Shown: positions 15,866-24,613, counted from the first letter of the stretch. The stretch: DNA of 64,000 bases from MKSF01 sp037190225 (GCA_037190225.1 JBBCJL010000009.1:62001-126000); one strand, 5' to 3'. Program-made: numbers and translations. Notes: generated by a model from the letters alone, not told the origin.

Positions 15866-16401
15866 GGGTCTGGCGTAATAAGGTCGTTCGCTGCGGAGCC
15901 GCTTATAATGCAATTGGAGGGGCAGCCTGAGATACGGTTGATGACAGCGGTCTTCTGATGCAGCACATAATTTTGCCGGCTGTCTACTCCCACCATTACC
16001 AGGGTCAGGGCATCATGATTAAGCCCTGAATATTTATCCCGGAGCCCGGAATTGACAATGCTGCCGGTATGTGCCAGGAATATTTTCAATTCGGTGACCG
16101 CAGCATCTGCCAGGTAGGTTCTGAGATCATCGGCATTCAGGTAAAATGATCTGACCTGTGGAATAATGAAAGTGTCAATACTCTTCAGGTAGCTCCGGAT
16201 AAGGTCATTGGCATCCGTGTAGTGAATAAAGCTGCCGGAGCGTATGGGTACGCTGTCGTGATCCGGCGATGGCGGTACGGGCTGTAAATTGCCTTTGGCC
16301 GGGGTAGCGTATGTGACGGCAGGGGCGTCTTTCCGGCATCCTGCTGTAGAAATACAAAGCAGGATAAACAATAAGGATAGGCTTTGATGTTTCATGGTCA
16401 T
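15862..16401 (-). CDS. Lipoprotein of the two-component operon
   Basis: A 179-residue lipoprotein with signal 'LLFILLCISTAGCRKD' (lipobox STAGC). The mature part begins with a Pro-rich linker ('NLQPVPPSPDHDSV') and continues as a mixed alpha/beta domain ('FIIPQVRSFYLNADDLRTYL', 'DALTLVMVGVDSRQNYVLHQ') ending with a Cys pair 'GCPSNCI'. The domain is unknown to me. Between a response regulator gene and the membrane-sensor gene, coupled by ATGA to the latter, it may be a periplasmic ligand receptor or an output checkpoint for the system (inference). Confidence 0.6.
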   Translation of the reverse strand: MTMKHQSLSLLFILLCISTAGCRKDAPAVTYATPAKGNLQPVPPSPDHDSVPIRSGSFIHYTDANDLIRSYLKSIDTFIIPQVRSFYLNADDLRTYLADAAVTELKIFLAHTGSIVNSGLRDKYSGLNHDALTLVMVGVDSRQNYVLHQKTAVINRISGCPSNCIISGSAANDLITPDP

Positions 16402-16440
16402 CGGCTTTATTTAGATAGTGTTGCTGTTATACATAGGGGT

Positions 16441-17085
16441 CTATATCCGGATAAGATTATATTCCAAAGCTTTCAGCACCAGGCCGGTTCTGTTCTTTAC
16501 CTTCAGTTTCTGGAACAGGTCGTTCCTGTAATTGTCCACTGTTTTCGGGGATTTATTCATAAGGAGCGCTATTTCCCCGTAGCTCAGGTCGGAAGCTGTG
16601 TGCTGTAAGAATTCCAGTTCGCTGGGCTTGATGGAAGCAATGAGCTCCAGCTGCGGCGTCATTGCTTTGACGGTCTCCCAGCTGATGGTGTCCGGCAGGT
16701 GGGTCATATGGTTATACACCTTAACAATGGCTTCCTCCAGCTCGCTGTAGCTGCAGCTTTTTATCATATAGCCATCTGCTCCTTTGTGGATACATTGTAC
16801 TATGGTAGTGGTGTCTTCATAGCTGCTGAGCACCAGGATCTTTACTTTGGGATAATTGGTCTTGATCCACCCGATGATATCTGTTCCCTTATGATCGGGA
16901 AGCTTCAGGTCCAGGAGCACAAGGTCTATAGCGTGGTGTATCCCGGGAAAAATCTTTTGGAACTCGGCGCCTCCGTTAAAAGTGTCCATTACCTTAACTG
17001 TACCGGTATTTTTGAAATGCAGCTCATAGCTTTGTAACACCAGCTGATGATCTTCAATAATGGCAATTCTTATCTTCATCAACAA
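16441..17085 (-). CDS. Response regulator, NarL/FixJ type
   Basis: A 214-residue regulator. Receiver domain: 'IRIAIIEDHQLVL' (acidic pair), 'DLVLLDLKLPDHKG' (phospho-Asp), 'VLVLSSYEDTT' (conserved Ser), 'GYMIKSCS' (Lys). C-terminal LuxR helix-turn-helix: 'LSYGEIALLMNKSPKTVDNY' and 'LFQKLKVKNRTGLVLKALEY'. It is the first gene of a minus-strand operon with a lipoprotein, a membrane protein and a HisKA_3 kinase, so it is the cognate output. A start two codons downstream (17079) is also possible. Targets unknown. Confidence 0.9.
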   Translation of the reverse strand: MLMKIRIAIIEDHQLVLQSYELHFKNTGTVKVMDTFNGGAEFQKIFPGIHHAIDLVLLDLKLPDHKGTDIIGWIKTNYPKVKILVLSSYEDTTTIVQCIHKGADGYMIKSCSYSELEEAIVKVYNHMTHLPDTISWETVKAMTPQLELIASIKPSELEFLQHTASDLSYGEIALLMNKSPKTVDNYRNDLFQKLKVKNRTGLVLKALEYNLIRI

Positions 17086-17224
17086 TTACATTTTCTCAAA
17101 TATAAAAAATGCAAATGTTAATATATTTTTATTATTAATACATTTAATATGAATATATTTTGCTTTAGATAATTGATAATGAATATTTATGGTTGTTTTT
17201 CGCTTGTTATATGACCGCTAAAAT

Positions 17225-17304
17225 AGGGGAAAATTCCCCTTGGCCGTAACATTGACTGGCTATAAAGAATGATTAGAGATTCCTCACATCCGTTCGGAAT
17301 GACC
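17225..17304. repeat. Palindrome and first copy of a dispersed intergenic repeat
   Basis: The 433-bp gap 17086-17518 holds a palindrome AGGGGAA-AA-TTCCCCT (17225-17240) and a 27-bp element GATTCCTCACATCCGTTC plus GGAATGACC (17278-17304). The 27-mer recurs at 20287-20313 with one difference. It contains ATTCC/GGAAT arms and could form a small hairpin. The rest of the gap is AT-rich DNA without a gene. Confidence 0.6.
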
Positions 17305-17456
17305 AGGCATGCTATAATATCTTTTGGCTGCGAAAGCGTTCCCTGACCCCCAGAGCGGACGGGGTTCTGCTAAATGTATCTGTAATTGCAGGTAGTTTCC
17401 CGTAAGCAGGTCGTCATATAATAACTATCCGGGATCCTGTGATGGGATTACGGAAT

Positions 17457-17500
17457 AAAAAAGCGGTACCTGTGCCTTATATTAAAGGTAAAGGTACCGC
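17457..17500 (-). terminator. Rho-independent terminator of pepE
   Basis: Minus strand: GCGGTACC (17500-17493) pairs perfectly with GGTACCGC (17470-17463), then TTTTTT (17462-17457). Confidence 0.8.
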
Positions 17501-17518
17501 CTGATTATTGGGAAACTG

Positions 17519-18223
17519 CTATTGGAATTTTATCTCACTACCGGAGGGCAGTTCATAAATATCTCTGTCCCTAATAAAGATACGTGCGGAGGGTTCGCCT
17601 TCCAGTGTAATGGTATCGCCTTTTACGCGGATCCATCCCCCTTCCCGCAGGCCTACTACCGGCAGGTCGTTCTGGGTCAGGAATTCCAGTATACGGGTTT
17701 CCCGCGTTTCGCCGTTGTGCCGGAGGCCTTCCACAGGGTCCAGGTAATGCGGGTTGAGGTTGAATGGCACCAGGCCCATGGTATCAAAGCTGGAAGGATA
17801 GACAATAGGCATATCGTTGGTGGTCCGCATATTCACACCGCCGATATTGCTGCCGGCGCTGGCACCCATATACGGGATGCCGCTTTCCGCCCTGCTTTTC
17901 AGCAGCGCCATCAGGTTATGGTCATGCAGGGTTTTGACCAGCAGAAATGTATTGCCGCCGCCTGTGAAAAAGCCTTTTGCCGACCGGATGCCCTCTGCCG
18001 GGTCATCGAACGTATGCAGCCCTCTTACCCGGATACCCAGCGTCCGGAAGAACGCTGCCGCTTTAGCGGTATAGTCATCGTGGGAGATGCCGCCCGGCCG
18101 TGCATAGGGGATGAATACGATCTCGTCCGTTCCGCTGAATAAGGCGCTGATCTCTTCTATCAGGTAGTCCAGGTACCGGCCTCCGTAGAGCGTGGAGGTG
18201 CTGGCTAATAGTATGTTTTTCAT
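17519..18223 (-). CDS. pepE: Dipeptidase E (peptidase family S51)
   Basis: A 234-residue cytosolic protein. The nucleophile elbow is 'YMGASAGSNIGG' (Ser), preceded by the oxyanion region 'FFTGGGNTFLLVKTL'; the catalytic His lies in 'LNPHYLDP' and the acidic residue region in 'VVGLREGGWIRV'. This pattern and length (229-235 aa) match PepE, which cleaves dipeptides with N-terminal Asp (alpha-aspartyl dipeptidase), feeding amino-acid recovery. It is divergent from the secreted EEP gene with 55 bp between starts. Well-marked terminator downstream; no operon partner. Confidence 0.9.
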   Translation of the reverse strand: MKNILLASTSTLYGGRYLDYLIEEISALFSGTDEIVFIPYARPGGISHDDYTAKAAAFFRTLGIRVRGLHTFDDPAEGIRSAKGFFTGGGNTFLLVKTLHDHNLMALLKSRAESGIPYMGASAGSNIGGVNMRTTNDMPIVYPSSFDTMGLVPFNLNPHYLDPVEGLRHNGETRETRILEFLTQNDLPVVGLREGGWIRVKGDTITLEGEPSARIFIRDRDIYELPSGSEIKFQ

Positions 18224-18278
18224 TGTTATGTTTGCTGTGGAAATAAAGGTACAAATTTAAAGTATTAATTTTACGGCT

Positions 18279-19118
18279 ATGATATACACCCGGCCGTTAT
18301 GGATATTGCTCCTGGCAGCGGTCTGCCTGCTGTCAGGCACTGCTGTATCGCACGGCGCTGAAATTACTATATGTTCGTGGAATGTTGCCAATCTGGGTAA
18401 ATCCAAAACACCGGAACAGGTTTCCTTTATGGCCGGGCTGCTATGTGCCTGTGATATCATTGCCCTGCAGGAGGTGAACGTGTCCCCGGACGGAGCGCAA
18501 CAGACCGCCGCCCTGGTGCTGGCACTGAATAATAGCTGTGGTGCGCGATGGGATTACAGTATCAGTCTGCCCACTACATCCCCGAATGCGCAGGAGCGGG
18601 AGCGGTATGTATATATATGGAAAAGCAGTGTAGTGCAGGCAAAAGGAAGGGGATGGCTGGATACCCTGTGGCAGGAGGAGCTGGTAAGGGAGCCGTATAT
18701 CATGGACTTCCGGCACGGCTCAAAGGTACTGACGCTTGTTAACTTCCATGCAGTTCCCAAAAAGAAGGATCCTGCAAAGGAAATAGCGTTTTTTAAGCGC
18801 TATCCTTCCCGGCTGAAGGCTTACCCGTTCATTCTTTTAGGTGACTTTAACCTGCCCGCAAATCATAACGTATTTGAGCCGCTGAAGCGGATGGGCTACC
18901 GGCCGGCTTTACCATCGCAGCGCACCACCTTAAGGCAGGAATGTCTCCCGGACGGCTGCCTGGCCAACGCGTATGACAATTTTATATTGCATCCATCTGG
19001 CTTTAAGATAGGGCAGCGGTCGGCAGTTCATTTTTATACTTTACTGGACAATGATATGAAAAGGGCCCGGGCTGTTTCGGATCATCTTCCCATTATTATG
19101 ACAATCTCAATATTATGA
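18279..19118 (+). CDS. Secreted endonuclease/exonuclease/phosphatase-family (DNase I-like) protein
   Basis: A 279-residue protein with signal peptide ('LWILLLAAVCLLSGTAVSHG') then the EEP fold: 'ITICSWNVANLG' (Asn), 'DIIALQEVNV' (metal-binding Glu), 'LVNFHAVP', 'FILLGDFNLPA' (catalytic Asp-x-Asn), 'RARAVSDHLPIIM' (Asp-His). All hallmark residues appear intact, so it should be an active metal-dependent hydrolase acting in the periplasm or outside: nuclease, or phosphodiesterase on other phosphate esters. It overlaps aroE by 4 bp (ATGA), an odd coupling of a secreted hydrolase with a cytosolic shikimate enzyme. Confidence 0.85.
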   Translation: MIYTRPLWILLLAAVCLLSGTAVSHGAEITICSWNVANLGKSKTPEQVSFMAGLLCACDIIALQEVNVSPDGAQQTAALVLALNNSCGARWDYSISLPTTSPNAQERERYVYIWKSSVVQAKGRGWLDTLWQEELVREPYIMDFRHGSKVLTLVNFHAVPKKKDPAKEIAFFKRYPSRLKAYPFILLGDFNLPANHNVFEPLKRMGYRPALPSQRTTLRQECLPDGCLANAYDNFILHPSGFKIGQRSAVHFYTLLDNDMKRARAVSDHLPIIMTISIL

Positions 19119-19852
19119 TACAGTACGGACTGATCGGAAGATCGCTCAGGCACAGCTTTTCGCCTGATTATTTTGCCCGTAAGTTTGCGGCAGAAGGATT
19201 ATCCTGCGAATATGCAGCCTTTGAGCTGGCAGACATCGGATTATTGCCGGGTATCCTGGAAGCGCATCCCTTGTTAAAAGGTCTCAATGTCACCATACCG
19301 TATAAGGAAAGCGTGATGGAATTCCTGGAAGAAACAGATGAGGCCGCTGCGGCTATCGGTGCGGTGAATTGCATCAGTATTGATAAGGGAAAGCTGAAAG
19401 GATTCAATACGGACTGGCTCGGTTTTGGACGGTCTGCGGAATCCTTGCTACCCGCAGGGAATAGGGAAGATATAAAGGCTTTAGTGTTCGGTACCGGCGG
19501 GGCAGCCAAGGCGGTAGGGTACGCATTGGACAGTATAGGCATCCCTTACCTTACCGTCTCCCGAGGTGCAGGAGGGGATCTCCGGTATGCCGACCTGGAT
19601 GCCGCCTTGCTGCAGGAACATTTTTTACTGGTGAATACCACGCCCGTAGGGATGTACCCGCAGACAGAAGCACAGCTACCTATACCGGCGGCAGGCATTA
19701 CATCGTCCCATATGCTGTACGACCTGATCTATAACCCGGAGACCACTGCTTTTATGCGGGCCGGACTGGAAAAGGGGGCTAAGGTGAAGAACGGCCTGGA
19801 GATGCTGCATATACAGGCGGAAGAAAGCTGGAAGATCTGGCAATATTGTTAA
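19115..19852 (+). CDS. aroE: Shikimate dehydrogenase
   Basis: A 245-residue protein, slightly shorter than the ~270 typical of AroE but similar to other Bacteroidota forms. Motifs: 'GRSLRHSFSP' (shikimate-binding Ser pair), 'GLNVTIPYKES' (catalytic Lys), 'GFNTDWLGFG' (catalytic Asp), 'VFGTGGAAKAV' (NADP-binding glycine motif), 'DLIYNPETTAF', 'NGLEMLHIQAEESW'. It reduces 3-dehydroshikimate with NADPH in the cytosol, the fourth step to chorismate. Translationally coupled to the EEP gene; followed by tRNA-Arg. Confidence 0.95.
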   Translation: MIQYGLIGRSLRHSFSPDYFARKFAAEGLSCEYAAFELADIGLLPGILEAHPLLKGLNVTIPYKESVMEFLEETDEAAAAIGAVNCISIDKGKLKGFNTDWLGFGRSAESLLPAGNREDIKALVFGTGGAAKAVGYALDSIGIPYLTVSRGAGGDLRYADLDAALLQEHFLLVNTTPVGMYPQTEAQLPIPAAGITSSHMLYDLIYNPETTAFMRAGLEKGAKVKNGLEMLHIQAEESWKIWQYC

Positions 19853-19887
19853 ATTAACGTATTGTTAAGACGAAAGATATTCTTTTT

Positions 19888-19919
19888 TTTGGCGAATATC
19901 AAAAGAGTTTTTACTTTTG
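19888..19919 (+). promoter_or_regulatory. Promoter of tRNA-Arg
   Basis: TTTG (19888-19891), 20-nt spacer, TACTTTTG (19912-19919): full match to the Bacteroidota TTTG/TAnnTTTG promoter, about 19 nt before the tRNA. Confidence 0.75.
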
Positions 19920-19937
19920 CAATCCCAACAGGGTAAT

Positions 19938-20011
19938 GGCCTCGTGGCGCAACTGAATAGCGCATCTGATTACGGCTCAGAAGGTTTCAGGTTTGAATCC
20001 TGACGAGGTCA
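19938..20011 (+). tRNA. tRNA-Arg (anticodon ACG)
   Basis: Acceptor stem GGCCTCG (19938-19944) pairs with CGAGGTC (20004-20010), discriminator A at 20011. The anticodon arm TCTGA-TTACGGC-TCAGA places ACG in the loop. The T arm 'TCAGGTTTGAATCCTGA' has the GTTTGAATC core. CCA is not encoded. Strong promoter upstream, long hairpin terminator downstream. Confidence 0.95.
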
Positions 20012-20026
20012 CGATAATAAGAACAC

Positions 20027-20065
20027 AAAGGGATATACAGATATGTATATCCCTTTATCTTTTTA
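20027..20065 (+). terminator. Terminator of tRNA-Arg
   Basis: AAAGGGATATAC (20027-20038) pairs perfectly with GTATATCCCTTT (20045-20056), loop 6 nt, followed by ATCTTTTT. Confidence 0.8.
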
Positions 20066-20136
20066 TATAATAATCAATTACAGATAAGAATATCGTATAT
20101 TCTTATGTATGTGTATCTCTCTGTAGCGTTGTGCCT

Positions 20137-20313
20137 GGGACCAAATTTAGGACCAAAAATGGGACTGAATATTATGCAATATGATAAAAAATCTTTCAAG
20201 CCAGAGAAGGAAGTAGCCCCAAATGATAATCTTTACTGACTGTCTATATATAGCAAAGTCATTATAAGCTACAAATTATTATAACAGATTCCTCACATTC
20301 GTTCGGAATGACC
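20137..20313. repeat. Short tandem repeats and second copy of dispersed repeat downstream of tRNA
   Basis: Three imperfect units beginning GGGACCAAATTTA, GGACCAAAAATG and GGGACTGAATATT sit at 20137-20173. A 44-codon open frame (20105-20239) crosses them; its product 'LGPNLGPKMGLNIMQYDKKS' looks like a fragment, not a gene. At 20287-20313 lies the second copy of the 27-bp element also found at 17278-17304. The rest of the gap 20066-20447 shows nothing clear. Confidence 0.5.
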
Positions 20314-20447
20314 GATACCCTCAGTTTCCTTTATAAGTAAAAGTACGCTCTGAACTACTGAGAGGACACTGCTGAGTAAAGCGTATCCGTAATAAAAGGT
20401 TGTTTCTAAAAGCAGGTAGCTGAAAATCAGTTCCCGTGACACTTTTA

Positions 20448-20927
20448 TTATTCTGCCCCGGGTGTCGCCTTTTTAGACCTGAAATAAATAACGATATAAA
20501 ATACCAGGCAGAGCGCTACGATCACCGGGAAAAGATAGAATCTTTGCCAGTCGCTCAGGTACTGTATTCTCTGGAATAAATGGACGAAGCTCAGGGTGGT
20601 GATGGCCAGCAGCACGCAGATCAGCGCTGTTCTGACAGCCTGTATGGAACGGCGGTATTCATCAGCCGCATTGACCGCGTTGATCTCTTTCCTGTAGTTG
20701 AAATACTGCGGGTGTTGCGTAAGATAATGACCGCCCAAGGCAATGAGGATGCAAAAGACAGACAGCAGTATCATTTTATATTTGCCCATCCCGGCTGCTT
20801 CCAGGTTCCGGTTCAGGTACAGCTCCAGCACATTGATGAGCAATATGACCACGGCAAGATAAGTGATAAGGCTTTTCAGTATCTTATCGCTTGCGGTAGG
20901 CTGAATCTTAATATCCGGTCGTAGCAT
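20448..20927 (-). CDS. Four-helix integral membrane protein of unknown function
   Basis: A 159-residue protein with four membrane segments: 'LKSLITYLAVVILLINVLEL', 'MILLSVFCILIALGGHYLT', 'TALICVLLAITTLSFVHLF' and 'FYLFPVIVALCLVFYIVIYF', with charged loops ('YRKEINAVNAADEYRRS'). No family motif recognised. It stands alone between the tRNA region and a barrel gene. Start at the first ATG; the N-terminal 15 residues are cytosolic and polar. Confidence 0.6.
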   Translation of the reverse strand: MLRPDIKIQPTASDKILKSLITYLAVVILLINVLELYLNRNLEAAGMGKYKMILLSVFCILIALGGHYLTQHPQYFNYRKEINAVNAADEYRRSIQAVRTALICVLLAITTLSFVHLFQRIQYLSDWQRFYLFPVIVALCLVFYIVIYFRSKKATPGAE

Positions 20928-21106
20928 ATTTCGTGTATTTGAAGCTCAAAATTAATCTATAATATTAGTATGTGGAATAAATCCGTTAATTTTATGGATC
21001 AGCATAAAGCAGTACCGGAGAGCTGATCTGTTCAATGGTTATGACAGTACCATGGCTGCCCGGGCATTCATACCTGCGGATGATATTTAAATAATTGCAA
21101 TGTATA

Positions 21107-21769
21107 ATGAAGTACTTCTTGATCTCTTTTCTGACATTTTGGTTGGGCGCTTACAGTATGGCCGCTGCCCAGGGTAAGAATACCGGTAATATTTTCAGGT
21201 ATGAGGATAAGCGCTTCTTCGGCAGCATCGGGTTTGCCGGGGTAGCGTCCCAGGTGGACGGGGATATGTACGGAGGCTATCGTAAGCTGGGCCTTACGGC
21301 AGGACCGAGCGTGATGGTGCAGTTCCATAAGAATTGGGTGTTGCAGACAGGTGTCTGGTACACCCAGAAAGGCAGCCGGGACGGCCGGCTTACAGGATCG
21401 GACCTGGGTACGGCCATTGAAAAATACAAGCTCAACCTGCACTATATTGATGTGCCCGTGATAGTCAACTATGTCTTTAAGGAAACATACCTTTTCGGGG
21501 CAGGCCTGGCCTACAATGCCTATTTCAGCTCCAAAGAGGTGTCTGAGACCATGACCGGCGTAAGGATATATGACCCCCAGGAATTCCGGTTTAACAGGCA
21601 TTCCGCAGAGCTGGTGCTGAACGCGGCGGCAATGGCTAACAAAAACCTGATGCTATACCTGCGCCATCATATCAGCATTACTGCTATCAGGGATTACAGG
21701 TACACTGCCACGGGAACGGGCAACCAGTTCAACAGGTACTTTACATTCGGTTTTGCCTATCTTTTTTAA
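21107..21769 (+). CDS. Outer-membrane beta-barrel protein, PorT-like
   Basis: From ATG 21107 (220 residues): signal peptide 'FLISFLTFWLGAYSMAAAQG', then eight or so amphipathic strands with Gly/aromatic girdles: 'FFGSIGFAGVASQVDGD', 'LGLTAGPSVMVQFHKNWVLQ', 'LHYIDVPVIVNYVF', 'TYLFGAGLAYNAYFSSKE', 'NLMLYLRHHISIT', and the closing strand 'RYFTFGFAYLF' with C-terminal Phe. The 'YIDVPV-x-x-x' strand is characteristic of the PorT/outer membrane beta-barrel family of Bacteroidota. PorT itself is a T9SS component, but many paralogues have other roles, so no symbol is given. Confidence 0.75.
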   Translation: MKYFLISFLTFWLGAYSMAAAQGKNTGNIFRYEDKRFFGSIGFAGVASQVDGDMYGGYRKLGLTAGPSVMVQFHKNWVLQTGVWYTQKGSRDGRLTGSDLGTAIEKYKLNLHYIDVPVIVNYVFKETYLFGAGLAYNAYFSSKEVSETMTGVRIYDPQEFRFNRHSAELVLNAAAMANKNLMLYLRHHISITAIRDYRYTATGTGNQFNRYFTFGFAYLF

Positions 21770-22458
21770 TGTTCTGCGGAGCGCGGTATTCAGGGTGTGA
21801 TCGGTATCTGTAAAGCCGGTATTCCTGCTACCTTGCAATGCTGATGTGTATTGGACTGCGCCGGAAAATCCATTATCCTACCCCTGCTATCAGCTTTATA
21901 ACTGTTGTTTAATTAGGCCCTGTGCGCTCTAAAAGCGCTGTGATAATATATTTATATTAAATAGTTATATTCATATTTAATTTTCAATAATTTATATTGC
22001 TGTAGTCCGGCCGGTATCTGAAATTATATATTGGTACAATAACGTTGTATTAAAATTGGTACGGTTTTTGTTATCATTCATGAAGAAATATATCTACCAC
22101 ATTAGGAATATATCAGTATTTTTGTCAGAACCTTTTTTTGATATATTGCCCTTACAGGCCTTATATGTTTCAAAAACCAAGCCATATTATTTGTAACAGA
22201 TTAATGCATTCTATGAATATGCCATTTGACAGACTTTTCCTGCATTGCCGGATATATAAGGTATTTAATGATGTTTTGCTCTCCTGTGATTGCCATATTA
22301 CAAGGACCGAGTAGCATTGGCTTTTTCTCAATTTTTAAGGCCGGCCCGGCATTTATATTTTATCTGATTCCTGCCGGGCGGTTACTGTAGCTGAACCCTG
22401 GCTGCTGTCTTAAGCGGTATTACTGTGATATCTTAGCAGTACCTAAAAAGAATATCCA
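21770..22458. other. 689-bp AT-rich intergenic region, no gene seen
   Basis: The stretch is strongly AT-rich between 21950 and 22200 and holds only a short open frame (22080-22196, 38 codons) without family likeness or a neighbour to support it. GGCCGGCCCGGC near 22340 and GCCGGGC near 22374 could pair as a hairpin. No RNA gene was recognised. Confidence 0.4.
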
Positions 22459-24102
22459 ATGTTACGTTTGTTAATCTGTAAGGTGATCCTTATATCGCTG
22501 TTGTCAGGTATATTCAGTTCGTCTGATGCTTCTGCCAAATCAGCTGTAAATTTTGATAGTATATATACTTATGTAGCGACTTCCTTAGCGGCTACGAATA
22601 ATGATTCTGCCTTTCTTATTGCCGATTACCTGTTGCAGAAATCTGCGGATGATGTTCAGAGAATAAAATCATTGATGCTCCTTGCCACGTTGAATGAGCG
22701 GAAAGGAGATATGCTCACTGCTATTAATTTTGCCAGGATGAGCCATGATCTGGCACAAAAGAGCCGTAACGATGACTGGCTGTTCCGCATCAATGGCTTC
22801 CTGTCAACAGCATACAGGACGGTAGGGCTTGTTGAAAAGGGACGGCTTCACCTGGAGGAAGCCAGGCAGGTCCTGAAACGCCTGAAAGAGTCTCCGCTGC
22901 TAAATTCCTTCCTGCAGCAGGAACAGGCTGAATACTACATACTGGATAAGCGCTACGCACAGGCGCTTACCGATCTGCTGAAGGCTAACCAGAATATAGA
23001 TCAATACGAACCTCAGCTGGGCGCCTATTTTTTCGCCATCAATTATAATCTTATCGGTAACTGCTACGAAGAGCTGAAAGACTTTAGCCTGGCTGGTAAA
23101 TATTACCGCTTATCACTTGACAAGCTGGACAGTATTGAAACAGAGCTGAAGGGATTCAATTATCTCGGCCTGGCAACGGTTGCGATCAAAGAGGGAAATT
23201 TTAACGAGGCGTTACCCTACCTGCAGCTGGCGGAAAAATACGCGGCGGCATCCAAGAACTATAAGATAAGGCTCCTGCTGTATGATAATTATTCTACATA
23301 TTATAACTATACCGGGCAGAACGCACTGGCATTAAAATACAATAATGCCTACCTGGATCTTGTAAAAGAACAGACTGAAAATACCAGGGCCATTACCAAT
23401 CAGCTGCTCACGGAAAAGGAGAAGCCGCTGCCGGAAGAGGACTATACTATGTCCGGCATTATCCTGCTGATTGTTGTCATACTTTCAGTTGTCCTGGTGG
23501 TCTATGTCGTTAAATACAGAAAGCAGAAGCAGATCATCGGGCAGATGGGAGATGTTATTGATGACTTCCAGCAGTCTTCCGCCCGTATGGAGGCAGGTAT
23601 GTCCGGAACAGGCAGGAGCACGCCTGCTGTAGCAGTACCGGCTGATCCGGGACCTGCTCCCGCCGGTGAGGTCACGGCAGCAGTGCCGGAAGGGGAGCAG
23701 CGCACCATAAAGAAAGATACAGAGCCGTCCTACCCGAACATTATGTCCAGGGAAAGTGCGGAAGCGCTCCTGGAAAAGTTGAATGCGCTCGAACAGGAGG
23801 CTTTTTTCCTGAACCAGGATATATCCCTGGCTAAGCTCGCTTCCGTATTGCAGACCAATACCAAATACCTTTCCTATGTGATCAACCATTATAAAAAATA
23901 CGATTTCAATAATTATGTAAACAGGTTGCGCATTTTTTACATAGTGGATAAGCTGAAGCGCGAGCCTGAATACTGGGACTATAAGATATCATACCTGGCA
24001 GAAGAATGCGGCTTTTCCTCTCATAGTAAATTCGCTACTGTATTTAAGCAAACCATCGGCCTGTCGCCTTCGGACTTTATCAGGCAGCTGAAAGAAAGCT
24101 GA
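22459..24102 (+). CDS. TPR-membrane-AraC one-component regulator
   Basis: A 547-residue regulator in three parts. Residues 1-25 are a signal/membrane segment. Residues ~30-320 are tetratricopeptide-like helices ('ATLNERKGDMLTAINFARMS', 'ALTDLLKANQNIDQYEPQLG', 'NFNEALPYLQLAEKYAAASK'). A membrane helix 'SGIILLIVVILSVVLVVYVV' (~335-355) follows, then a low-complexity Ala/Pro/Gly linker (~380-425). The C-terminal ~110 residues are an AraC-type DNA-binding domain: 'DISLAKLASVLQTNTKYLSY' and 'ISYLAEECGFSSHSKFATVF' plus 'GLSPSDFIRQL'. Such proteins sense periplasmic cues and bind DNA directly from the membrane. A hairpin terminator follows. Likely to control nearby or distant genes; the giant T9SS genes are next (inference). 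Confidence 0.85.
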   Translation: MLRLLICKVILISLLSGIFSSSDASAKSAVNFDSIYTYVATSLAATNNDSAFLIADYLLQKSADDVQRIKSLMLLATLNERKGDMLTAINFARMSHDLAQKSRNDDWLFRINGFLSTAYRTVGLVEKGRLHLEEARQVLKRLKESPLLNSFLQQEQAEYYILDKRYAQALTDLLKANQNIDQYEPQLGAYFFAINYNLIGNCYEELKDFSLAGKYYRLSLDKLDSIETELKGFNYLGLATVAIKEGNFNEALPYLQLAEKYAAASKNYKIRLLLYDNYSTYYNYTGQNALALKYNNAYLDLVKEQTENTRAITNQLLTEKEKPLPEEDYTMSGIILLIVVILSVVLVVYVVKYRKQKQIIGQMGDVIDDFQQSSARMEAGMSGTGRSTPAVAVPADPGPAPAGEVTAAVPEGEQRTIKKDTEPSYPNIMSRESAEALLEKLNALEQEAFFLNQDISLAKLASVLQTNTKYLSYVINHYKKYDFNNYVNRLRIFYIVDKLKREPEYWDYKISYLAEECGFSSHSKFATVFKQTIGLSPSDFIRQLKES

Positions 24103-24146
24103 TATCAGACCCCTGCCATAACAATTTTTACCGGATAATTATATAA

Positions 24147-24180
24147 GCCGCCTTTCGGAACGCGTTTCCTTAAAGGCGGC
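24147..24180 (+). terminator. Hairpin terminator after the TPR-AraC gene
   Basis: GCCGCCTTT (24147-24155) pairs with AAAGGCGGC (24172-24180); an inner GGAA/TTCC extends it. No T-run follows, so efficiency is uncertain. The remaining gap to 24613 shows no gene. Confidence 0.45.
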
Positions 24181-24613
24181 CTGTGCAGTTTATGCGATAC
24201 CGCCATGAAAGAATATCAGTGAATGTGCCGTGGTGGCAGCTGCAGGAAATAAAATGGCGTGAGGGCCGGCGTCTTATCACATGGACATCAGGATGGTCCG
24301 GTTTTCAGGGTAATACCTGATTATTGCTATAGCTGCCATTTGCGGAAGTACAGATATGTATATAATAATGTATACAAATATGGGCTGAAATGGTATGCAG
24401 GCTTTCCGTTTTCCCTAAAATGAAAAGGAATGTCACAGGAGGAAATAAGGTATCCTTATCTTTAAGGTTTTGTTTATCAATCTTTAACATAGCTTTTTAT
24501 TTTTCTATTTTTTTGGAAGGCCGATTACGGACATGCTACTGCTTCAGGAAGCAGAAAATAGGACTGAATTTTGCAGAGATTATTACAGATTTCTTCATTA
24601 AATATAATCACGT

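Noticed and set aside
20105..20239. 44-codon open frame downstream of tRNA-Arg
   Set aside because: No start context, no family match and covers short tandem repeats; treated as a possible relic, not a gene.
22080..22196. 38-codon open frame in the 689-bp gap
   Set aside because: AT-rich, isolated, no recognisable features or operon partner.
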